Both the position numbers and the translations under genes were made by a program. The notes under the pieces are model-generated. The model was not told the origin of the DNA. It made no database searches and worked only from the letters and a program-made list of their open reading frames with translations. A stretch of 7,892 nt of DNA from Burkholderiales bacterium (GTDB lineage: Bacteria > Pseudomonadota > Gammaproteobacteria > Burkholderiales > Burkholderiaceae_C): the NCBI GenBank assembly GCA_011391855.1, contig JAABPT010000050.1, positions 1-7,892 on the forward strand, in the 5' to 3' direction. Positions 1-6,120 of this stretch are shown one piece after another. How positions within the stretch are numbered: position 1 is the stretch's first letter; each line of letters opens with the position of its first letter.

Positions 1-23
1 TGCAGTGAAGTGATCGCAGTGAC

Positions 24-1184
24 ATGAAATATATCGACGAATTCCGCGACGGCGGGCTGGCACGCCAGCTCGCCGCTGCCATTGCGCGCGAGGCGGAAAC
101 GGGCCGCCGCTACAACCTGATGGAATTCTGCGGCGGCCACACCCACGCCATCTCGCGCTACGGCCTGAAGGACATGCTGCCCAGCGCCGTGAACATGATC
201 CACGGCCCCGGTTGCCCCGTGTGCGTGCTGCCCATCGGCCGCATCGACAACGCCATCGAACTGGCCGCGCGCCCGGGCCTCATCCTGTGCACCTACGCCG
301 ACACGGTGCGCGTGCCGGCGTCCAAGGGCTTGTCGCTGCTGAAGGCCAAGGCGCGCGGCGCCGACATCCGCATGGTCTATTCCAGCGCCGACGCCGTGCG
401 CATCGCCCAACAGAACCCGGGCCGAGAGGTGGTTTTCTTTGCCATCGGCTTCGAGACCACCACGCCGCCCACGGCGGTGGCGGTTCTGCAGGCACAGGCG
501 CTGGAGCTGAAGAATTTCAGCGTCTTCTGCAACCACGTGCTCACGCCGGCGGCCATCGGCCACATCCTGGAATCGAAGGAAGTGCGCGACTACGGCACCG
601 TGCCGCTGGACGGCTTCATCGGCCCGGCGCATGTGTCCACGGTGATCGGCAGCCAGCCCTACGAATATTTCGCCGAGGAATATGCCAAGCCGGTGGTCAT
701 CGCCGGCTTCGAGCCGCTGGACGTGATGCAGGCCATCCTGATGCTGGTGCGGCAATTGAACGACGGCCGCGCCGAGGTCGAGAACGAATTCACCCGCGCC
801 GTCACACGCGAAGGCAATGCCAAGGCCAAGGCGCTGGTGGCCGAAGTGTTCGAGCTGCGCCGCAGCTTCGAGTGGCGAGGACTCGGCGAGGTGCCCTACA
901 GCGCGCTGGCCATCAAGCCGGCGTACAGAGCCTTCGACGCCGAGGCGCGCTATGGCATCGCCTACCGTTCCGTGCCCGACAACAAGGCCTGCGAATGCGG
1001 CGCCATCCTGCGCGGCGTGAAGAAGCCGGCCGACTGCAAGGTATTCGGCACCGTCTGCACGCCCGAGAATCCCATCGGGTCGTGCATGGTGTCCTCCGAA
1101 GGCGCCTGTGCGGCGCACTACAGCTACGGCCGCTTCAAGACCGTGGCCATCGTGCCCGAAGCCGGCGCATCGGTCCGGTTGTAG
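24..1184 (+). CDS. hypD: HypD, [Fe-S] scaffold protein for hydrogenase Fe(CN)2CO assembly
   Basis: HypD is a cytoplasmic maturation factor. With HypC it holds the iron ion on which the two cyanide ligands and the CO ligand of the [NiFe]-hydrogenase active site are assembled, receiving cyanide from HypE. The 386-residue product has the expected family length and all its hallmarks. FCGGHTHAI lies at residues 35-43, with C36 as the conserved N-terminal cysteine. GPGCPVC lies at 61-67, giving C64 and C67, the redox and iron-binding pair. The IGFETTTP motif is at 141-148. The C-terminal cysteine-rich region supplies the [4Fe-4S] ligands from among C323, C325, C338, C345, C354 and C362. The start ATG at 24 gives the standard N-terminus (MKYIDEFRD). 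It sits only 2 to 16 bases after possible stop codons of an upstream gene, as expected if hypC precedes it. No terminator is visible after its stop. Identification is firm. Confidence 0.97.
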   Translation: MKYIDEFRDGGLARQLAAAIAREAETGRRYNLMEFCGGHTHAISRYGLKDMLPSAVNMIHGPGCPVCVLPIGRIDNAIELAARPGLILCTYADTVRVPASKGLSLLKAKARGADIRMVYSSADAVRIAQQNPGREVVFFAIGFETTTPPTAVAVLQAQALELKNFSVFCNHVLTPAAIGHILESKEVRDYGTVPLDGFIGPAHVSTVIGSQPYEYFAEEYAKPVVIAGFEPLDVMQAILMLVRQLNDGRAEVENEFTRAVTREGNAKAKALVAEVFELRRSFEWRGLGEVPYSALAIKPAYRAFDAEARYGIAYRSVPDNKACECGAILRGVKKPADCKVFGTVCTPENPIGSCMVSSEGACAAHYSYGRFKTVAIVPEAGASVRL

Positions 1185-1310
1185 GGTGTAGGGCCTGGGG
1201 TATCGCGGGGCCGGCACGCCGCGGAAAAGGTCGATTCCAGGCGCGCGTCAGGAGCCAAACCTTGCCTCACGTCAAACGGCAGCCCGGCCCGCTGTCGAAA
1301 ATGCCTCATC

Positions 1311-1326
1311 GACCGGACGCCCGGTC
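1311..1326. promoter_or_regulatory. Short perfect inverted repeat upstream of the cytochrome genes
   Basis: GACCGG, a 4-base spacer ACGC, then CCGGTC form a perfect 6-bp inverted repeat. It lies in the 187-bp gap between hypD and the first cytochrome gene, about 45 bases before the chosen start codon. No T-run follows, so it does not look like an intrinsic terminator. It could be an operator half-site pair or a leader hairpin, but a 6-bp repeat of this kind arises easily by chance in GC-rich DNA. I see no convincing promoter elsewhere in the gap. Confidence 0.2.
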
Positions 1327-1359
1327 TGCCCGCTTGGCAGCCGCGTTGGCGGGTCGCAT

Positions 1360-1363
1360 GGAG
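1360..1363 (+). promoter_or_regulatory. Ribosome binding site deciding the start of the first cytochrome gene
   Basis: GGAG is the only Shine-Dalgarno-like sequence near two in-frame ATG codons. It is only 2 bases from the ATG at 1366 but 8 bases from the ATG at 1372, a normal spacing. I therefore place the start at 1372. The difference is two residues at the tip of the signal peptide. Confidence 0.6.
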
Positions 1364-1371
1364 CAATGGTC

Positions 1372-3468
1372 ATGAGCAGCGTGGGGTCGCTCTGGAACGG
1401 TGGGCTGACAGGCCGATGGGCTCGCGCGGCCCTGGCCGCCATGGCCATGGCCATGGCATTGGCATTGGCGGGCCTGGCTGCGCCGGCGGCGGCCCAGGCC
1501 CCAGCGGCGGTGAAGGCGCCGGCGACCGACAAGCCGCAGGTGACGTCTGAGAAGTGCCTCAGCTGCCACGACGACCCGGAGATGAAGACCGACGACGGCA
1601 AGTCGATGGCCGTGTCCGCCCTGCACTTCGGTCGCTCGGCACACCGCAAGCTCGAATGCGCCGACTGCCACGATGCCGCCCTGGAGATTCGCCACCCGCG
1701 CAACCCGCTCGGTCCCGTCAAGCCGCAGGTGTGCCAGGACTGCCACGAGGACGAATTCAAGGCCATCGCCAGCAGCATCCACGGCCGCCGCGCCCAGGGC
1801 GAGCGCGCCATCAAGGACTGCACTTCGTGCCACGGCAGCCTGCACATGGTATTCAAGGGCGGCGACCCGGAGTCGCCGCTGTCGCCGGTGAATCAGATCA
1901 AGACCTGCGGTGGCTGCCACGAAGACATGATGGCCAACTACGAAGGCAGCAAGCATGCCCGCGCGCTGCTCAAGGCCGGCCTGGTGGGCAGTTCGCCTTC
2001 CTGCTCCAGTTGCCACGGCAATCACGATATCCACGCCAAGACCGACCCGGCGGCGACGACCCATCACACGAAGATTCCCGCCACCTGCGGCAGCTGCCAC
2101 AGTGGCGTGCTGAAGGACTTCAACGAAAGCTCGCACGGCACGGCGATCACGGCCGGGCGCGAAGGGCCGGTGTGTTCCACCTGCCACGAGTCGCACGCCA
2201 TCAAGGACCCGGGCGCCGCAGCCACGCGGCACTTGGTTTCCGACGGTTGCGGCAATTGCCACGAGGCCTACTCCACGTCATTCCGCGGCAGTTTCCACGG
2301 TAAGGCCACCTCGCTGGAGAACAAGGAAGCGGCGGACTGCGCCGACTGCCACACGCCGCACCGCAACCTGGCCACGACGGACCCGCGCTCCAGCGTGCAC
2401 GCCGACAACCTGGCCGCGACCTGCGGCGCCTGCCACGAAAACGTCAACGCCTCGTTCCTGACCTTCGACCCGCACGCCAACCCGTCGGACCCCACGCGCA
2501 ACCCCTTTGTCTACTGGATCTGGCTGGGCATGACCTCGCTGCTGGTGGGCGTGTTCGGCTTCTTCGGCCTGCACGGCCTGCTGTGGATGCAGCGGGCACT
2601 GGTGGGCAAGCTGCGCGGCGAATTCAGCTTCAGCCATGGTGGCCCCGGCCCCTACGTGCGCCGCTTCAGCGGCATGCAGATGGGGGTGCACATCGCCATC
2701 GTGACCAGCTTCCTGCTGTTGGCCGCCACCGGCTTGCCACTGAAATTTGCCGAAGCGCCCTGGGCGCCCAACTTGATGACGCTGCTGGGCGGCGCTGAAT
2801 CGGCGGGCTACCTGCACCGCCTGGCCGGCATCGTGACCTTCGGCTACTTCGCCTGGCACCTGGGCATGCTGGTGCACGGCCTGTTCGTGAAAAGCGAGAA
2901 AGGCTATTTCTGGGGGCCGCGTTCGATGATGCCGCAACCGCGCGACGCGGTCGACTTCATCGGCATGATGAAGTACTTCTTCTACCTCGGCCCGCGGCCC
3001 AAGTTCGACCGCTTCACCTACTGGGAGAAATTCGACTATTTGGCGGTCTTCTGGGGCGTGGCGATCATCGGCTTCTCGGGCCTGATCCTGTGGTTCCCCA
3101 ACGCCTTCACCATGGTGCTGCCGGGCTGGGCGCTGAACGCAGCCTATATCGTGCACAGCGACGAAGCGCTGCTGGCCACGGGCTTCATCTTCCTGTTCCA
3201 CTTCTTCCACACCCACCTGCGGCCCGAAGCCTTCCCGATGGACCCGGTCATCTTTACTGGCAGCATGCCGCTGGACCGTTTCAAGGACGAACGGCCCATG
3301 GAGTACGAACGCCTGGTGGCGCAGGGCAAGCTCGACGACTGCATCGTGCCGCCACCCACGGCTGCCGAGATGCGGCGTGCGTATATCTTCGGGTTCACGG
3401 CGCTGACGATCGGTGTCATCCTCGCCTTCCTCATCTTCTGGGGGCTGCTCACGCACGGCTTCCATTGA
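1372..3468 (+). CDS. Membrane undecahaem cytochrome c fused to a six-helix cytochrome b domain (CbcL-like architecture)
   Basis: Likely an inner-membrane quinone:cytochrome oxidoreductase moving electrons between the quinone pool and periplasmic carriers. Numbering from the ATG at 1372 (698 residues), a signal peptide with an alanine/methionine core ends near residue 42 (AAAQA). Eleven CXXCH haem-c motifs follow, at C62, C96, C121, C150, C179, C211, C239, C268, C293, C323 and C351. Residues about 380-694 form roughly six membrane helices of the hydrogenase/formate dehydrogenase cytochrome b type. Candidate haem-b ligands are H440, H482, H496, H502, H595, H610 and H613, including AWHLGMLVHG and FHFFHTHLRPE. 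This c-plus-b fusion matches the plan of Geobacter CbcL, though that has fewer c haems as I recall. The next cytochrome gene is 59 bp downstream, probably in the same transcript. Its place after hypD suggests a role with hydrogenase, which is inferred. The alternative start at 1366 adds two residues. The domain call is firm; the physiological role is tentative. Confidence 0.93.
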   Translation: MSSVGSLWNGGLTGRWARAALAAMAMAMALALAGLAAPAAAQAPAAVKAPATDKPQVTSEKCLSCHDDPEMKTDDGKSMAVSALHFGRSAHRKLECADCHDAALEIRHPRNPLGPVKPQVCQDCHEDEFKAIASSIHGRRAQGERAIKDCTSCHGSLHMVFKGGDPESPLSPVNQIKTCGGCHEDMMANYEGSKHARALLKAGLVGSSPSCSSCHGNHDIHAKTDPAATTHHTKIPATCGSCHSGVLKDFNESSHGTAITAGREGPVCSTCHESHAIKDPGAAATRHLVSDGCGNCHEAYSTSFRGSFHGKATSLENKEAADCADCHTPHRNLATTDPRSSVHADNLAATCGACHENVNASFLTFDPHANPSDPTRNPFVYWIWLGMTSLLVGVFGFFGLHGLLWMQRALVGKLRGEFSFSHGGPGPYVRRFSGMQMGVHIAIVTSFLLLAATGLPLKFAEAPWAPNLMTLLGGAESAGYLHRLAGIVTFGYFAWHLGMLVHGLFVKSEKGYFWGPRSMMPQPRDAVDFIGMMKYFFYLGPRPKFDRFTYWEKFDYLAVFWGVAIIGFSGLILWFPNAFTMVLPGWALNAAYIVHSDEALLATGFIFLFHFFHTHLRPEAFPMDPVIFTGSMPLDRFKDERPMEYERLVAQGKLDDCIVPPPTAAEMRRAYIFGFTALTIGVILAFLIFWGLLTHGFH
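1441..1470 (+). repeat. Hexanucleotide tandem repeat in the signal peptide
   Basis: Five consecutive six-base units (ATGGCC, ATGGCC, ATGGCA, TTGGCA, TTGGCG) encode the alternating MAMAMALALA core of the signal peptide of the first cytochrome. Each unit adds two residues in frame, so slippage would change the length of the hydrophobic core without breaking the gene. The last units have diverged, so it may simply reflect codon bias in a low-complexity hydrophobic stretch. Confidence 0.55.
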
Positions 3469-3514
3469 TGGCCCATTGAATCGATAACGGCGGGCGGCGA
3501 CGCCCTTTCCCCCT

Positions 3515-3518
3515 GGAG
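3515..3518 (+). promoter_or_regulatory. Ribosome binding site of the NapC/NirT-like cytochrome gene
   Basis: GGAG lies 9 bases before the ATG at 3528, a good Shine-Dalgarno spacing that supports this start. The 59-bp gap after the preceding gene shows no terminator, which fits co-transcription of the two cytochromes. Confidence 0.7.
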
Positions 3519-3527
3519 CAAGCAGCA

Positions 3528-4940
3528 ATGGTTCACAACTTCGTCTCGGTCATCACCCGCCACTGGGTCAGTCTGGTGGGGGCGATCATCGCGCTCGTCG
3601 CGCTGGTCATGATCGTGTTGCTGATCGGCCTGCAACTGATCGGGTTCGACGGCGGGGCGTACCTGGGCATCATCACCTACATGCTGCTGCCGATGGTGTT
3701 TGCCTTCGGCCTGGTGCTCGTTCCCGTGGGCGTGTGGCTGCGCCGCAGGCAAGAGGCCGCGGCGGTGGCCCATCACGAAACCGCACCCCGGGCCTTGCCC
3801 GTCATCGACCTGAACAACGAACGCACGCGCGGCTTGCTCATCGTGAGCGTGCTGGTGGGCATGATCAGCACGGTGCTGATTGCCGGCGCCACCGTGAAGG
3901 GCATCAAGGAGATGGAAACGGTGGCCTTCTGCGGCACCGTCTGCCACACGGTGATGGAGCCCGAGCACGTGGCGTTCCAGCGCTCGCCGCACAGCAAGAT
4001 CACCTGCGCCGACTGCCATATCGGGGCGGGTGCCGACTGGTTCGTGAAGTCCAAGATATCCGGTTCGTGGCAGCTGGTGTCGGTGGCCTTCAACCTGTAT
4101 CCCACTCCCGTCACCAGCCCGGTGCACGACCTGCGCCCGGCGCGCGACACCTGTGAGCAGTGCCACTGGCCGACCAAGCACGTGGGCGACAAGCTGCAGG
4201 TGAATACCAAATTCGCCGACGACGAGACCAACACCGAGACCAAGAGCGTGCTCGTGATGAAGGTCGGCGGCCAGCAGGGCACCGCCTCCACCGGCATCCA
4301 CTGGCACGTGGACCGCGGCGTGGAAATCCGCTACCTCACCGACCGCACCCGGCAGAAGGTCTACGACATCGAAATGACCACCCCCGCGGGCAAGAAGGTC
4401 TACAAGACCGAGGCCGCGCCCGACGGGCCCGTGGAGTGGCGCACCATGGACTGCGTGGACTGCCACAACCGGCCGGCCCACATCTTCTACCCGGCCGACA
4501 AGGAGATCAATAACGCGATGGAAGACGGCCGCATCGACAAGAGCCTGCCCTTCATCAAGCGCGAAGCGTTGCGCGTGTTGCAGGAAGGCCAGTATGCGTC
4601 GAAGGAAGAGGCCAAGGTCGGCATCGCCAACGAAGTGCAGAACTTCTACAAGACCAGCTACGCCGAGCTGGCCACGTCCAAGGCCGCGGAAATACAGGCC
4701 GCCGGCACGGCGCTGGGAGACATCTATTCGTGGAACGTCTTCCCGAAGATGAAGGTCACCTGGGGCACCCATATCAACAACCTCGGCCACAGCGACGATG
4801 CCCCGGGCTGCTTCCGCTGCCACGACAAGAAGCACACCACCGAAGACGGCAAGCGCATCGGCGCCAAGTGCAGTACCTGCCATGCCGTGCTGGCCGACGA
4901 GGAAGAGGATCCCGAGATCCTGAAGGCGTTGCGGCCTTGA
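3528..4940 (+). CDS. NapC/NirT-like membrane hexahaem cytochrome c (ImcH-like plan)
   Basis: Probably a quinol-linked inner-membrane cytochrome c with a periplasmic haem domain. Three membrane helices lie at about 14-38, 46-70 and 102-122. RRR at 72-74 after helix 2 marks the cytoplasmic side, so the haem region is periplasmic. Haem motifs are C135-GTV-C139-H140 (CX3CH, followed by M143 as in NapC/NrfH-type CHXM sites), then CXXCH at C160, C209, C309, C428 and C448. The segment around 150-180 (SPHSKITCADCH then WFVKSK) is typical of NapC/NirT proteins. A haem-free, beta-rich insert occupies about 214-308, and a helical haem-poor segment about 314-427. Three N-terminal helices plus a NapC/NirT region and extra haems recall Geobacter ImcH, which has seven haems as I recall. 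NapC itself has one helix and four haems. It follows the c/b cytochrome closely and is followed by a strong terminator, so the two form a unit. The family call is firm; partners are unknown. Confidence 0.92.
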   Translation: MVHNFVSVITRHWVSLVGAIIALVALVMIVLLIGLQLIGFDGGAYLGIITYMLLPMVFAFGLVLVPVGVWLRRRQEAAAVAHHETAPRALPVIDLNNERTRGLLIVSVLVGMISTVLIAGATVKGIKEMETVAFCGTVCHTVMEPEHVAFQRSPHSKITCADCHIGAGADWFVKSKISGSWQLVSVAFNLYPTPVTSPVHDLRPARDTCEQCHWPTKHVGDKLQVNTKFADDETNTETKSVLVMKVGGQQGTASTGIHWHVDRGVEIRYLTDRTRQKVYDIEMTTPAGKKVYKTEAAPDGPVEWRTMDCVDCHNRPAHIFYPADKEINNAMEDGRIDKSLPFIKREALRVLQEGQYASKEEAKVGIANEVQNFYKTSYAELATSKAAEIQAAGTALGDIYSWNVFPKMKVTWGTHINNLGHSDDAPGCFRCHDKKHTTEDGKRIGAKCSTCHAVLADEEEDPEILKALRP

Positions 4941-4946
4941 CGGCCT

Positions 4947-4981
4947 GTTGCCGCGTCGGGCGCACGGCCCGGCGCGGCAGC
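4947..4981 (+). repeat. Long stable hairpin after the cytochrome gene
   Basis: Bases 4947-4961 pair with 4967-4981 around a 5-base loop (GCACG). This gives a continuous 15-bp stem in RNA, with 13 Watson-Crick pairs and two G-U wobbles. It starts six bases after the stop codon of the NapC/NirT-like gene and has no T-run of its own. It may stabilise the 3' end of the cytochrome message or assist the terminator that follows ten bases later. Confidence 0.6.
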
Positions 4982-4990
4982 CGCCGCGAA

Positions 4991-5011
4991 CGCCCGCAGC
5001 GGGCGCTTTTT
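4991..5011 (+). terminator. Rho-independent terminator between the cytochrome genes and hypE
   Basis: CGCCCG and CGGGCG form a perfect 6-bp GC stem with a CAG loop. One C follows, then five T residues at 5007-5011. This is a standard intrinsic terminator for plus-strand transcription, common in this form in GC-rich betaproteobacteria. It would end the cytochrome transcript and partly or wholly insulate hypE and hypX from it. It also ends two bases before an upstream in-frame ATG (5013), which argues against that codon as the hypE start. Confidence 0.75.
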
Positions 5012-5054
5012 CATGGGTGGCGCGGACAGCCCGGCGTGCTGCGATGATTGCGCC

Positions 5055-6104
5055 ATGACTACCGTACGCAAGGACTACATCCGCCCGGTCGACTTCAAGC
5101 ACGGCGTCGTCGACATGTCGCACGGCGGCGGCGGCCGGGCCATGGCGCAGTTGATCGACGAGCTGTTCCAACGCGCCTTCGACAACGAATGGCTGCGCCA
5201 GGCCAACGACCAGGCAGCCTTCAGCGTGCCGCCCGGGCGCCTGGTGATGGCCACCGACAGCCATGTCGTCTCGCCGCTGTTCTTTCCCGGCGGCGACATC
5301 GGCTGCCTGTCGGTGCACGGCACCGTCAACGACGTGGCCATGTCGGGCGCGGTGCCGCTGTACCTGGCGGCCAGCTTCATCCTGGAGGAAGGCTTCCCGC
5401 TGGCCGACCTGAAGCGCATCGTCGAGTCGATGGCCGCGGCGTCCCGCGAGGCCGGCGTGCCGGTGGTCACCGGCGACACCAAGGTGGTGGAAAAAGGCAA
5501 GGGTGACGGCGTCTTCATCACCACCACGGGCGTGGGCGTGGTGCCGGCGGGCGTGGACATTTCCGGCGACCGCGCGCGGCCGGGCGATCGCATCCTCGTC
5601 AGCGGTACCGTCGGCGACCACGGCGTGGCGATCATGTCGCTGCGCGAGAACCTCAGCTTCGAGACCACCATCGAAAGCGACACGGCGGCGCTGCACGGTC
5701 TGGTGGCGGCCATGGTGCAGGCAGCGCCCGGCATCCACTGCCTGCGCGACCCCACGCGCGGCGGCCTGGCCACCACGCTCAATGAACTGGCCGGGCAGTC
5801 GGGTTGCGGCATGCTCATCCGCGAGGCCGACATTCCGGTGCGGCCGCAAGTGGACGCGGCCTGCGAATTGCTGGGCCTGGACCCGCTGTACGTGGCCAAC
5901 GAAGGCAAGCTCGTCGCCATCTGCGCCGAGGCCGACGCGGCACGGCTGCTGGAGGCCATGCGCGCGCATCCGCTGGGGGCCGACGCGGCGATCATCGGCG
6001 AGGTCATCGCCGACGCACACCACTTCGTGCAGATGGACACGCGCTTTGGCGGCCGGCGCAACGTGGACTGGCTAACGGGCGAGCAGTTGCCGCGCATCTG
6101 CTGA
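5055..6104 (+). CDS. hypE: HypE, thiocarboxamide dehydratase for hydrogenase cyanide ligands
   Basis: HypE is cytoplasmic. It accepts a carbamoyl group from HypF on its C-terminal cysteine and dehydrates it with ATP to a thiocyanate, which supplies cyanide to the iron on HypC-HypD. The 349-residue product has family length and the PurM/AIR-synthase-like ATP-binding fold. Landmarks are DMSHGGGGRAM at 20-30, ATDSHVVSPLFFPGGDIG at 66-83, GTVNDVAMSGA at 89-99, GDTKVV at 140-145 and RDPTRGGLATTLNE at 231-244. The chain ends in PRIC, so the acceptor cysteine C349 is intact. I chose the ATG at 5055 because MTTVRKDYIRPVDFKHG matches typical HypE N-termini. The in-frame ATG at 5013 abuts a terminator. 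No clear Shine-Dalgarno sequence precedes either start. hypX follows after 16 bases, so the two are surely co-transcribed. Identification is firm. Confidence 0.97.
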   Translation: MTTVRKDYIRPVDFKHGVVDMSHGGGGRAMAQLIDELFQRAFDNEWLRQANDQAAFSVPPGRLVMATDSHVVSPLFFPGGDIGCLSVHGTVNDVAMSGAVPLYLAASFILEEGFPLADLKRIVESMAAASREAGVPVVTGDTKVVEKGKGDGVFITTTGVGVVPAGVDISGDRARPGDRILVSGTVGDHGVAIMSLRENLSFETTIESDTAALHGLVAAMVQAAPGIHCLRDPTRGGLATTLNELAGQSGCGMLIREADIPVRPQVDAACELLGLDPLYVANEGKLVAICAEADAARLLEAMRAHPLGADAAIIGEVIADAHHFVQMDTRFGGRRNVDWLTGEQLPRIC

Positions 6105-6120
6105 GGCGGCGGCCGGCGGC

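Noticed and set aside
1..27. 3' end of an upstream gene, expected to be hypC
   Set aside because: Stops exist in all three frames (TGA at 6-8, 11-13 and 25-27). Too few codons are present to choose the frame or recognise the protein.
1262..1302. Sigma-70-like elements (TTGCCT, GAAAAT) in the hypD-cytochrome gap
   Set aside because: The two elements are not at a workable spacing and each matches the consensus only partly.
1335..1350. Sigma-54-like promoter TTGGCAG-N5-TTGGC before the first cytochrome gene, tempting because hydrogenase genes often use sigma-54
   Set aside because: The spacing is right, but the near-invariant GC of the -12 element is GG. The start site it predicts (about 1360) would fall on the ribosome binding site.
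1366..1371. ATG at 1366 as start of the first cytochrome
   Set aside because: The only Shine-Dalgarno-like site is 2 bases away, too close. The ATG at 1372 has normal spacing.
3476..3489. FNR-box-like TTGAA-N4-TAACG between the cytochrome genes
   Set aside because: Only one half-site resembles the TTGAT-N4-ATCAA consensus, and it lies inside a short gap between probably co-transcribed genes.
5013..5054. ATG at 5013 as start of hypE, adding 14 residues
   Set aside because: It directly follows the terminator T-run. The added residues do not look like HypE, whose family N-terminus begins near 5055.
3144..6023. Long open frame on the minus strand, 959 codons
   Set aside because: It lies opposite two firmly identified genes and part of a third. 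It has arginine/histidine/alanine-rich, low-complexity content typical of antisense frames in GC-rich DNA.
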